Part shown: positions 1 through 8,304 of the stretch, one piece after another
Numbering within the stretch: position 1 is the first letter of the stretch
Layout of the letters: each line of letters opens with the position of its first letter
Program-made: the position numbers and the translations under genes
Assembly (NCBI RefSeq): GCF_000242455.2
Contig: NC_019892.1
Location: 2,170,001 to 2,234,000 of the forward strand
DNA length: 64,000 nt
DNA from: Singulisphaera acidiphila DSM 18658
Lineage (GTDB): Bacteria > Planctomycetota > Planctomycetia > Isosphaerales > Isosphaeraceae
Direction: 5' to 3'
The notes under the pieces: generated by a model
What the model saw: the letters and a program-made list of their open reading frames with translations, nothing else
Databases searched by the model: none
Told to the model about the DNA's origin: nothing

Positions 1-339
1 ACGTGACGCGGAGTGTTGTCCGCCTTCAGTTTAGGGGGAATCTCGCTGGCACGGCCACGGCCGTTGTTTTGACATCCAGAATCGGACGCGTAAACTTCGA
101 TCAAACCGATCCGCGGAAAAAATCAGGGGCTGTGGCTCGAATAGGACATGAGGCCTGTACGTCTCTGAGTCTGTGGAATCGTGAGTCTTGCCAGTTGATT
201 GATACGTCCGAAACCGTATCCCTTTACCCCCCCGAGTCGCAGGTTCCGGTCGGCATTCCACCCGTCCGTTGGAGCGCATCCTTGATCCGGTCGCCGCACT
301 CGGACTGAACTCCTGATCGGAGTGTGAGAGGCTCTTGCC
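1..339. other. Left-edge intergenic region
   Basis: No convincing gene lies before position 340. Short open frames here overlap on both strands, lack family signatures and look like chance frames. A TTGACA hexamer at 69-74 is followed 16 bases later by TAAACT at 91-96, which could be a sigma-70-like promoter. It lies about 240 bases upstream of the first gene, so this is only a weak suggestion. Confidence 0.4.
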
Positions 340-2001
340 ATGAATTTGACGCTTCGACTCCTCGGCGTTCCCGCGACTGTCGTCACGAGTCTTTTCTTTG
401 TTGGATCTGCGGCGATTGCGGCCGACGATGACACGTCTTCATCCCCCCCCACCACAAGCACGGATGTTGGTTCCCCGGAACCGACTGAGAAAATCCCGAC
501 CCTCAATCTTCTCGAGGCTGTCCGAAACGGGTCCGTCTCGGTGAACGCCGAAGGCAGCGGCGATGGTCGTATGACTCTCTCCGTCACCAATAAGACCAAG
601 CGCAAGCTTCACGTCGTTCTCCCACCGGGCCTCATCGCCTCCGGTGCCACCGGCCAGTTCGGCGGTATGGGTGGTATGGGCGGCGGCATGGGTGGCATGG
701 GCGGCATGGGCATGGGTGGTATGGGCGGTGGTATGGGTGGTATGGGCGGTGGCATGGGCGGCATGGGTGGCATGGGTGGTATGGGCGGCGGTATGGGAGG
801 CATGGGCGGTGGCATGGGCGGCGGTATGGGGATGGGGGGTGGAACCATGCCCGCCTCGATGGGGATGATGATGCTGGGCCGGCTGATCATGTCCCTGGTC
901 GGCGAGCGCGATAGCTGGGACCAGCAGTCCCTCATGTCCGGCATGATGGGTGGCATGGGCGGCATGGGTATGGGTGGCATGGGCGGTATGGGTGGCATGG
1001 GCGGCGGAATGGGCGGTATGGGAGGTGGCATGCGGTCGGTTCCGCCCACCGGGCTCCCCTTCGCTGCGCTCAACCCCAAGCAGACCCGGCATTTGCCCAC
1101 ACGCCTTGTGGGGCTCTCTGATCCCAATCCCGAACAGCCCGTCGTGATGCCGGCCAAGGGTGAACGACTTCGGCTGGGTGATATCAGCCAGCTCACGGTC
1201 GATCCCCAGGTGCAGAAGGCCTTGAAGCGGCTCGCCGAGGACAAGGCGCCTCAGACGGTGTCGCAACTCGTCATGTGGCGCGTGGCGTCTCACCTGGATT
1301 GGGGCACCATTGCCGCGATGTCCAAGGATTGGGCCAACCCTCAAGAGCTGACGCTGGCCCAGTCATTCGTCGACCAACTCGCCGAGTTGCCCAAGGGGGA
1401 TTCGGGGACGCTGCTCTGCGAAGTTAAGGCCGATGATCCCGCGAATAAGGCCTTGGCCCGTCAGCTCGGGAAGGCGCTTAAAGACCAGAACGTTCTCGGG
1501 CTGGCGGTCAAGATGGAGATCCCCGCTCAACCCAACGGCCCTGGAGTCGCCTGCCGGATCACCCTGAGAGGATCTGAGGAGAAGCCCGAGGCCGTCGTGG
1601 AGATGTCCACGAGCAATCCCGACGCAACTGCGTGGGCTGCTGCGGGCAAGTTTACCTTGCCGGTCGCTCGCGAAGGTGATAAGGCCAAAACGGACGCATT
1701 CATGGATTCGTTGGCCGAGGGAATGTTGGGACGTCTGGTTCGGGCGTCGGTCGCACCGGTGTCGAAGAGCAAAGGGAAGGACCTGTACCGGGTGCGCATT
1801 GAGAACGGCTCGCCGCTGATCCTGAACGGGATCGCCGTCGTGGGCACGGGGAGTGAGAGCGATCAAGAGGCCAAGGTGCTCGCGGGCATTAGCGTGGCGC
1901 CGGGCAAGAGCATCACGGTCCCGGCGTCCAGCCGGGTGGTCGAGCAATTGGGGCTCAAGAAGGGTGTTCGCCTCGTTGCGGCTGATCTCAGCGGCCTTTG
2001 A
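340..2001 (+). CDS. Secreted Gly/Met-rich repeat protein, copy 1
   Basis: The 553-residue product starts with a signal-peptide-like segment (hydrophobic to about residue 28, ending AIAA) and is probably exported. An N-terminal segment (about residues 45-105) contains TNKTKRKLHVVLPPGL. Next comes a low-complexity tract of GGM/GGGM repeats (about 108-167), a conserved block with MMMLGRLIMSLVGERDSW (about 168-203), a second GGM tract (about 204-231), and a globular C-terminal half ending VRLVAADLSGL. A paralog lies at 6216-7841 on the opposite strand. I do not recognise a named domain. Met-rich secreted tracts can bind Cu(I), but nothing here proves that. The gene ends just before a strong hairpin shared with convergent trmL. 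Confidence 0.85.
   Translation: MNLTLRLLGVPATVVTSLFFVGSAAIAADDDTSSSPPTTSTDVGSPEPTEKIPTLNLLEAVRNGSVSVNAEGSGDGRMTLSVTNKTKRKLHVVLPPGLIASGATGQFGGMGGMGGGMGGMGGMGMGGMGGGMGGMGGGMGGMGGMGGMGGGMGGMGGGMGGGMGMGGGTMPASMGMMMLGRLIMSLVGERDSWDQQSLMSGMMGGMGGMGMGGMGGMGGMGGGMGGMGGGMRSVPPTGLPFAALNPKQTRHLPTRLVGLSDPNPEQPVVMPAKGERLRLGDISQLTVDPQVQKALKRLAEDKAPQTVSQLVMWRVASHLDWGTIAAMSKDWANPQELTLAQSFVDQLAELPKGDSGTLLCEVKADDPANKALARQLGKALKDQNVLGLAVKMEIPAQPNGPGVACRITLRGSEEKPEAVVEMSTSNPDATAWAAAGKFTLPVAREGDKAKTDAFMDSLAEGMLGRLVRASVAPVSKSKGKDLYRVRIENGSPLILNGIAVVGTGSESDQEAKVLAGISVAPGKSITVPASSRVVEQLGLKKGVRLVAADLSGL
661..1032 (+). repeat. GGM/GGGM codon repeats, copy 1
   Basis: Tandem in-frame GGCATG/GGTATG units encode Gly-Gly-Met and Gly-Gly-Gly-Met repeats in two blocks (about 661-840 and 943-1032). 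They are separated by a non-repetitive conserved block. Such short degenerate repeats are prone to length change by slippage or unequal recombination. Confidence 0.85.
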
Positions 2002-2036
2002 GACGTTTCCTTCGTTGTCGAACGCACGAACGAACA

Positions 2037-2071
2037 GCGACCCCGAACGCCATAAAGGCGTTCGGGGTCGC
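2037..2071. terminator. Bidirectional hairpin terminator
   Basis: A perfect 15-bp stem (2037-2051 with 2057-2071) encloses a 5-base loop, ATAAA. It sits between two convergent genes, 36 bases after the plus-strand stop and 15 bases before the trmL stop. It can serve transcripts from both sides. T-richness after the stem is modest. Confidence 0.75.
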
Positions 2072-2085
2072 TTGCGTTTGGTGGG

Positions 2086-2586
2086 TCAGGCGAGCGGTTG
2101 TTCGAGCTGGCGGACGGCTTCGAACGTGGCGATCGCGACGGCGTTGGCCAGGTTCAGGCTCCGCGCTTCCGGACGGATCGGAATTCGGACCAGCCGATTC
2201 TCTGGGGATGAGATCCAGGAGAGTGGGAGCCCCCGGCTCTCGGGTCCAAAGACAAGGCCATCGCCCGCACGGTAGGTGGCCGTGGTGTAGGACGGTTTCG
2301 CTTTGGTGCTGAACGACCAGAGCCGGTCGCGTCCCACCACCTCCACCACTTCGTCGATATGGTCGACGACTCGCCAGTTCAGGTGTTCCCAATAATCCAG
2401 GCCCGCGCGGCGGCGATGCCGGTCGTCGAGGTGAAACCCGAGAGGACGGACGAGCCAAAGCATGGCGCCCACGGCGACGCACGTCCGTCCAATCGACCCC
2501 GTATTCGCGGCGATCTCCGGTTCGTAGAGGATGACATGAAGTCTGGGTGACTCCGGAGCATGGTCGTTTTCGGCAGCCCTGTTCAT
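2086..2586 (-). CDS. trmL: tRNA (cytidine(34)-2'-O)-methyltransferase, SpoU/TrmH family
   Basis: The product is a SPOUT-fold SAM-dependent methyltransferase close to TrmL, which 2'-O-methylates the wobble base of certain tRNA-Leu. Visible family motifs are LHVILYEPEIAANTGSIGRT at the N terminus (motif 1, with the N of the Asn-Thr-Gly core), LVFGPESRGLP (motif 2) and RSLNLANAVAIATFE (motif 3, knot and cofactor loop). The length of 166 residues fits TrmL (about 155). I start at the ATG at 2586, which places LHVILYEPE near the N terminus as in homologs. The longer frame back to 2661 adds a tail with no similarity. The gene is convergent with the Gly/Met-rich gene and divergent from the DUF1553 gene. 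Confidence 0.88.
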   Translation of the reverse strand: MNRAAENDHAPESPRLHVILYEPEIAANTGSIGRTCVAVGAMLWLVRPLGFHLDDRHRRRAGLDYWEHLNWRVVDHIDEVVEVVGRDRLWSFSTKAKPSYTTATYRAGDGLVFGPESRGLPLSWISSPENRLVRIPIRPEARSLNLANAVAIATFEAVRQLEQPLA

Positions 2587-2816
2587 TCCAATCGTCTCGA
2601 TCCAAACGCGGGAGAGAGTTGGCAGACGTTTCATCCTTCCAGACTTCGCCCGGGTGGTCAAACGGGCTCATTCCTTAAGACCTAGCGAAATCAGGGACCA
2701 AAGCATACAATTCGAGCGCCTTTGGGATCCCTCCCGCGACCGCCATGCCGGCCCTGACACCCACCGATTGCGATGCCCTCGGGCACCCACCGACTTCTTC
2801 GCTCTCGAGAAATCCT

Positions 2817-5800
2817 ATGAGATGGTCCTCGTTCCTCCCTGGATTTGGCTTGATCCTTGGGATCTTGTCGATCGCTCACGCGGATGCACTCGCGCAGCCG
2901 GACGCGGGGGTTCCCTCGACCGACTTCTTCGAGGCGCGGGTTCGTCCGATGCTCGTGGACTCGTGTATTCGTTGCCACGGCGCGAAAAAGCAATCCTCGG
3001 GTCTGCGCCTCGACTCGCGCGAAGCCATACTCGAAGGGGGGGAGAATGGACCGGCCATCGTGCCCGGTAGTCCTGACACGAGTCTGCTCGTTCAGGTGGT
3101 CCGCCACTCCCACGAAGAGATCAAGATGCCTCCCAAGGGGAAGCTGCCTGCTCCGGCGATCGAGGCCCTCGCCGAATGGGTGGCTCATGGTGCCCCCTGG
3201 CCGAAGGGGACTGTACTTACCGCAGCCGAGAAGGATGAGGCGACCGAGAAGCACTGGGCGTTTCAGCCGGTTCGCCAGGTCAAGGCTGCCCCGGCCAAGA
3301 GCCAGAGTTGGGGTTCCTCGACGATTGACGCCTTCATCCTCGCCAAACTCGAGAGCGAAGGGATGAGCCCTTCGGAACAGGCTGATAAGCGAACCTTGAT
3401 TCGCCGGGCGACCTTTGACCTCATCGGCATCCCGCCGACCGCTACGGAAATCGAAGCCTTCGAGGCCGATCACACCCCCGACGCTTTTGCGAAAGTCGTC
3501 GAACGACTCCTTGCCTCTCCGCACTACGGAGAGCGCTGGGGACGGCATTGGCTTGACGTCGCACGATATGCGGATACGAAGGGCTACGTCTTCAACGAGG
3601 AACGGCGCTATCCCTACTCTTACACCTACCGCGACTACGTCATTCGGTCCTTCAATGAAGACCTACCCTACGACCAGTTCCTGCTCCAGCAGATCGCGGC
3701 CGATCGCTTGCCCCAGGACGGGAACACGCAACCGTTGGCGGCCCTTGGGTTCTTGACCGTCGGGCGTCGCTTTCTCAACAACCAGCAAGACATCATCGAC
3801 GACCGGATCGACGTGGTGACGCGCGGCCTTCTCGGCTTGACGGTCGCCTGCGCCCGTTGCCACGACCATAAGTTTGACCCGATCCCGACCGCCGACTACT
3901 ACTCGCTCTACGGCGTTTTCGCCAGCTCGAACGAACCGGCGGATCCTCCTCTGATCACCCCGACAGCGACCAATGCCGATTCGGTGGCGTTCGAGCAAGA
4001 ACTCAGCGCCCGCCGCGCCAAGGTCGACACGTATCTGGCCGCCAAACGCGCCGAGATCCAGAAGGATCTCGGCAGTCGGATCGAACCCTACTTCCTCGCC
4101 GCCTTCGACCTTGAGTTTAACCCCAATCATCCCAAGCTTGATGATCGGGCTCGGACGGGCTCGCTCCCGCCCAATCGACTTCGCCTGGCGATCACTCATT
4201 GGAAGACGCATCTCGACGCGGCCCGAAAAAAAGCGGACCCGATCCTCGGTCCTTGGCTGGCATTCGCGGCGATTCCCGAGGCCGATTTCGCCCGCCTTGC
4301 GGGCGACGTGGCTAAGTCGCTCGCCACGAGCAAGCCTTCGGAATCGAACGCGGTCGTCGTCGCCTTGTTTGCCGCCCAGCCGCCGACCGGGATGAACGAC
4401 GTGGCCAAGCGCTACGCCGCTCTCCTGGCTAAAGCCGAGAGCAGGGGGGAGCCTGGCAACGACGCCTCGACCTCGACCGACGAACTGGCCTGGCAATCGA
4501 TCCGTCGCGTTCTTCACGAGAATGGAGGCCCCCTTGGCGTCAAGTCCGAGGAAGTCACGGGGACCTTCGACGTTGAGGAGCAAAACCAACTCAAGAATCT
4601 TCAGAACGAGGTTGCCGGACTCTCGACGACTCACCCTGGGGCGCCGCCTCGAGCGATGGTGCTTAACGACGCACCTCAACCGGTCAATCCGCAGATTTTC
4701 GTCAGGGGGAATCCGGGGCGTCCTGGTAAGTCGGTTCCTCGCCAGTTCCTCGAGGTCTTGGCGGGTGCCAAGCGGACCCCATTTGCTGACGGCAGCGGCC
4801 GGCTGGATCTCGCGAAGGCGATTATCGACCCGAGCAACCCCCTGACTGCGCGTGTCCTGGTGAATCGCATCTGGATGCTCCACTTCGGGACCGGCCTTGT
4901 GGCTACCTCGAGCGATTTCGGCCTGCGAAGCGATCCTCCTTCGCACCCCGAGCTCCTGGATGACCTGGCTGCGGAGTTCGTCCGGAGCGGTTGGTCGATC
5001 AAGTCGCTACACCGGCGGATGATGCTCTCGAGCGTGTATCAGCAGCGGAGTGAGAACAAGCCGGACTCCCTCGTGAAGGACCCGGCCAACCGGCTTCTCT
5101 GGCGTTTTCCTCGGCGCCGGCTGGAGTTCGAGCCGATGCGGGACGCTCTGTTGGCCGTGTCAGGCCGCTTGGACGACACGTTGGGCGGCCGGTCGGTCGA
5201 CCTGACGGCGACCCCGTTCACCACGCGCCGGACCGTCTACGGCTTCATCGACCGCCAGAACCTCGATGGCGTCTATCGCACGTTTGACTTTGCCAGCCCC
5301 GACGCCACCAGTCCGCGCCGCTATGTGACCACGGTTCCTCAGCAGGCCCTTTTCCTGATGAATAGTCCGTTCGTCATCGACCAGGCACGCCAGCTCGCCA
5401 CCACGACAGGGGCCTTACCCGATCCCGAAACCAGGATCCGCGACCTCTATCGCCGGATTTACGGCCGATCGCCTGAGCTTGCCGAGCTTTCCCGAGGGCT
5501 CCGCTTCGTCAATCAGCGGGCGAACGACCCGTCGCCGGCCACCCCGGAGATCTGGCAGTCGGGCTTTGGCGGCGTGGATGACTCGACTCAGCGGGTGAGC
5601 CGGTTCGTGCCGTTCCCGCACTGGACGGGCACGACTTGGCAGTATAGCCCCAACCTCCCCGATCCGGAGAAGAGCTACCTCCACCTGAACGCCGGAGGGG
5701 GACACGTGGGCAACGATCCCCAGCATGCGGCGATTCGACGGTGGACCGCCCCTCAAGATGCGACCATCACGATTGATGGAACGCTCGCTCATCCCTCCCA

Positions 5801-6125
5801 GGAAGGGGACGGGGTGCGTGGCCGGATCGTCGCGTCCCGCTCGGGAACCCTGGGCGACTGGGTCGCTCAGCATGGCAACGTGCCTACGCGGGTAGAACGC
5901 TACGAGGTGAAGGCGGGAGAAACCATCGACTTCGTCGTCGACGGCCGGACCAATCCGAACTTCGATACCTTTGGCTGGTCCCCGGTCGTCCGCAAAATCG
6001 GCCCGGCTCGTGCGGAGTGGAAGGCCACGGCTGGTTTTCAAGGACCGGCGACCCCGCCCCTCAACCCTTGGGAAGAGTATGCCCAGGTCCTGCTCCTGAC
6101 CAACGAGTTCATGTTCGTGGACTGA
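2817..6125 (+). CDS. PSCyt1/DUF1549/DUF1553 planctomycete cytochrome protein
   Basis: This 1102-residue exported protein has the layout typical of planctomycetes: signal peptide, an N-terminal cytochrome c-like domain with heme motif CIRCH, a DUF1549 (PSCyt2) region containing a second CxxCH (CARCH), and a C-terminal DUF1553 (PSD1) region with NPLTARVLVNRIWMLHFG. The C-terminal part (about 910-1080) also carries a beta-rich segment between DUF1553 blocks. I chose the ATG at 2817 because the signal peptide MRWSSFLPGFGLILGILS begins there. The earlier in-frame ATG at 2745 adds a polar stretch. These proteins often neighbour DUF1501 or sulfatase genes, but neither is present here. Function is unproven; periplasmic redox or polysaccharide processing has been suggested for the family. 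Confidence 0.9.
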   Translation: MRWSSFLPGFGLILGILSIAHADALAQPDAGVPSTDFFEARVRPMLVDSCIRCHGAKKQSSGLRLDSREAILEGGENGPAIVPGSPDTSLLVQVVRHSHEEIKMPPKGKLPAPAIEALAEWVAHGAPWPKGTVLTAAEKDEATEKHWAFQPVRQVKAAPAKSQSWGSSTIDAFILAKLESEGMSPSEQADKRTLIRRATFDLIGIPPTATEIEAFEADHTPDAFAKVVERLLASPHYGERWGRHWLDVARYADTKGYVFNEERRYPYSYTYRDYVIRSFNEDLPYDQFLLQQIAADRLPQDGNTQPLAALGFLTVGRRFLNNQQDIIDDRIDVVTRGLLGLTVACARCHDHKFDPIPTADYYSLYGVFASSNEPADPPLITPTATNADSVAFEQELSARRAKVDTYLAAKRAEIQKDLGSRIEPYFLAAFDLEFNPNHPKLDDRARTGSLPPNRLRLAITHWKTHLDAARKKADPILGPWLAFAAIPEADFARLAGDVAKSLATSKPSESNAVVVALFAAQPPTGMNDVAKRYAALLAKAESRGEPGNDASTSTDELAWQSIRRVLHENGGPLGVKSEEVTGTFDVEEQNQLKNLQNEVAGLSTTHPGAPPRAMVLNDAPQPVNPQIFVRGNPGRPGKSVPRQFLEVLAGAKRTPFADGSGRLDLAKAIIDPSNPLTARVLVNRIWMLHFGTGLVATSSDFGLRSDPPSHPELLDDLAAEFVRSGWSIKSLHRRMMLSSVYQQRSENKPDSLVKDPANRLLWRFPRRRLEFEPMRDALLAVSGRLDDTLGGRSVDLTATPFTTRRTVYGFIDRQNLDGVYRTFDFASPDATSPRRYVTTVPQQALFLMNSPFVIDQARQLATTTGALPDPETRIRDLYRRIYGRSPELAELSRGLRFVNQRANDPSPATPEIWQSGFGGVDDSTQRVSRFVPFPHWTGTTWQYSPNLPDPEKSYLHLNAGGGHVGNDPQHAAIRRWTAPQDATITIDGTLAHPSQEGDGVRGRIVASRSGTLGDWVAQHGNVPTRVERYEVKAGETIDFVVDGRTNPNFDTFGWSPVVRKIGPARAEWKATAGFQGPATPPLNPWEEYAQVLLLTNEFMFVD

Positions 6126-6215
6126 TGCCGGAACGTGAAACCGCCCCGAGCTTGGGAATGAATGGCTCGGGGCGGTGGCCTGCTTGCAACTTCGTTGCGA
6201 TCGTGCGGATATTCG

Positions 6216-7841
6216 TTACAGAGCGCTCAGGTCGGCCGCGATGACGCGGATCCCTTTCTTGAGGCCGAGCAACTTGACCACCTCGTCGGTTGCGGGCAAG
6301 GTCATGCTTCGCTGGGGCGAAATGCTGATTCCCGAGAGGACTTTCGACTCGGCCCCGCTATCCCTGCCGAGCACCGCGATTCCGTTCAGGATCAGCGGCG
6401 AGGCGTTCTCGATCGTGATCTTGTATGTTGGCTTCCCCTTCGAGCGTGCCCCGGACGCGAGCTGAGCGCGGACCATGCGGTTGAGGATCCCTTCGGCCAA
6501 CCCATCCGCCACCGCTGAAACGTTCAGCTCGCCTGTTTTCGTCCGTGAGAGCGGGAGTACGAACTTACCCGCCGCCAACCAGGAACGAGCCGGGCCATCG
6601 CTGGTCGCAACCTGCACCGTCGCCTCGTCACTCGTGACTTGCACCTTGCAGGCCAGAGCCGGCCCCTTGGGTTCCGAAGGCACGCCCGGCTGTCCCTTCA
6701 GGCCGAGCACGGTCTTTGCCTTGAGCGCCTCTCTGAGCTCTTGAGCCGCTGAGTCTCCGGCCGAATCCTTGGCTGTGATCTCGTAGAGGAGAACTCCCGC
6801 CTCCTCCGACGAAAGGGCTCCCAGCCGGTCGACGAAGGTGCGCGCCAGGGTCAGTTCGTGGGCATTCGACCAGGAGCGCGACATGGCCTCAATGGTCTTC
6901 CAGTCCCGGTCGGAAGAAACCTTCCAGATCACAAGCTGGGCCAACGTTTGGGGGGCCTTGTCTTCGGCCAGCCGCTTCAGGGCCTTCTGCACGAGGACGT
7001 TATCCGTCAACTGGCTGATGTCGCCCAGGCGGAGCTTCTCCCCCTTGGCGGGCATCGCCACCGGTTGATCTCCCTCAGGCTCCGACAGGCCGACCAAACG
7101 CGTGGGCAGATGCCGGGTCTGCTTGGGATTGAGCGCGGCGAAGGGGAGCCCGGTGGGCGGAACCGACCGCATGCCACCTCCCATACCTCCCATTCCGCCA
7201 CCCATGCCGCCCATACCTCCCATCATGCCACCGCCCATTCCGCCGCCCATCCCCATCATCATGCCGGACATGAGGGACTGCTGGTCCCAGCTATCGCGTT
7301 CGCCGACCAGGGACATGATCAGCCGGCCCAGCATCATCATCCCCATCGAGGCGGGCATGGTCCCGCCTCCCATCATGCCGCCGCCCATGCCACCGCCCCG
7401 GCCGCCCATTCCGCCGCCCATGCCTCCCATTCCACCGCCCATGCCACCACCCATGCCTCCCATCATTCCGCCGCCCATGCCTCCCATTCCGCCACCCATG
7501 CCTCCCATTCCACCGCCCATACCCCCCATGCCGCCGAATTGGCCTGTGGCCCCTGAAGCGATCAAACCGGGAGGAAGGACGACCCGAAGCTTCCGCTTCG
7601 TCTTGTTGGTTAAAGACAGGGTCATTCGACCATCACCGGTTCCCTCGGCATTCACGCTGACATTCCCTTCGCGGACAGCCGTGAGGAGATCGACGGGGGG
7701 GGGTTCTTCAGCGGACAATTTCTCCGTGGGTTCGGTGGGAAGTTCATCACCGAAGCTCGGAGCGGATTGCGCTTGGATTAGAAACGAGAGACCACCGGCG
7801 AGAATCGCCATCCGCCAGGGGAGGAACGCATTGGTCGGCAT
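6216..7841 (-). CDS. Secreted Gly/Met-rich repeat protein, copy 2
   Basis: This is a paralog of the gene at 340-2001 with the same order: signal peptide (MPTNAFLPWRMAILAGG...), TNKTKRKLRVVLPPGL segment, GGM repeats, conserved MMMLGRLIMSLVGERDSW block, second GGM tract, and a C-terminal half ending RVIAADLSAL. I start at the ATG at 7841, which gives a 541-residue protein with a good signal peptide. The open frame extends to 8042 but the added part is unlike any leader. The central block is nearly identical to copy 1 at DNA level while the rest has diverged. Its function is unknown, and export is inferred from the leader. Confidence 0.85.
   Translation of the reverse strand: MPTNAFLPWRMAILAGGLSFLIQAQSAPSFGDELPTEPTEKLSAEEPPPVDLLTAVREGNVSVNAEGTGDGRMTLSLTNKTKRKLRVVLPPGLIASGATGQFGGMGGMGGGMGGMGGGMGGMGGGMMGGMGGGMGGGMGGMGGGMGGRGGGMGGGMMGGGTMPASMGMMMLGRLIMSLVGERDSWDQQSLMSGMMMGMGGGMGGGMMGGMGGMGGGMGGMGGGMRSVPPTGLPFAALNPKQTRHLPTRLVGLSEPEGDQPVAMPAKGEKLRLGDISQLTDNVLVQKALKRLAEDKAPQTLAQLVIWKVSSDRDWKTIEAMSRSWSNAHELTLARTFVDRLGALSSEEAGVLLYEITAKDSAGDSAAQELREALKAKTVLGLKGQPGVPSEPKGPALACKVQVTSDEATVQVATSDGPARSWLAAGKFVLPLSRTKTGELNVSAVADGLAEGILNRMVRAQLASGARSKGKPTYKITIENASPLILNGIAVLGRDSGAESKVLSGISISPQRSMTLPATDEVVKLLGLKKGIRVIAADLSAL
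7172..7537 (-). repeat. GGM/GGGM codon repeats, copy 2
   Basis: Two blocks of Gly-Gly-Met/Gly-Gly-Gly-Met codons (about 7373-7537 and 7172-7260) flank the conserved central block. They lie in inverted orientation to the repeats at 661-1032. Confidence 0.85.
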
Positions 7842-8304
7842 CAGAAACCCTTTCTCAGCATCTCGTGAGCATTTGATGGAGGCGCATTTTCCAAGGGGGG
7901 GAAAAGCGTAGCTGAGGGGGGAAACGGAGCGTTGGGGGGGGAGTTGGGTCGAGTTTTGCCGGTGTTTAGGGTCGTAATACCGGGCCGGAGGTGCGACCGA
8001 GTTATACTGCGAGGGATCGGTAGGAACGGTCCTTTTCGGCAAACACTCAACTTAAAAGGGCAGACGCCCTAGGGGCTGGTTCTATTCGGAGCGTCCCCGA
8101 AGATTCTTTTCCGGATTTCGACCAAGGCCCTGATCGGGGTATTCCGGTTGTGGAACTAAGTTATGCAAAATCGAAAAGATCGTGAAAGTGAGGGTTTGCG
8201 CGCCTCGATGTCCTTGCCAGTTCGGTGGCGATGTCGTATGACCAACGCGATGGCCGGGGGGATGGTGGCGCTCCCGAATCCGCTACCCAGGTGAGGATGA
8301 CTCG
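7842..8304. other. Divergent intergenic region
   Basis: These 463 bases separate the minus-strand repeat protein gene from the plus-strand symporter gene, so promoters for both should lie here. I see no gene. Short open frames on both strands lack family signatures. A small stem (AGGGC/GCCCT) occurs near 8056-8070. Confidence 0.5.

Noticed and set aside
661-840. GGM repeats considered as a CRISPR-like or noncoding repeat array
   Set aside because: There are no spacers; the units are codon-phased and inside an open frame.
439-1344. A 301-codon minus-strand frame rich in His, Ala and Thr
   Set aside because: It is the antisense image of the GGM repeats; the plus-strand gene has a signal peptide and a paralog, so the minus frame is a shadow.
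3663-4946. A 427-codon minus-strand frame inside the DUF1553 gene
   Set aside because: Arg-rich antisense frame typical of high-GC genes, with no family signature. The plus strand carries clear heme and DUF1553 motifs.
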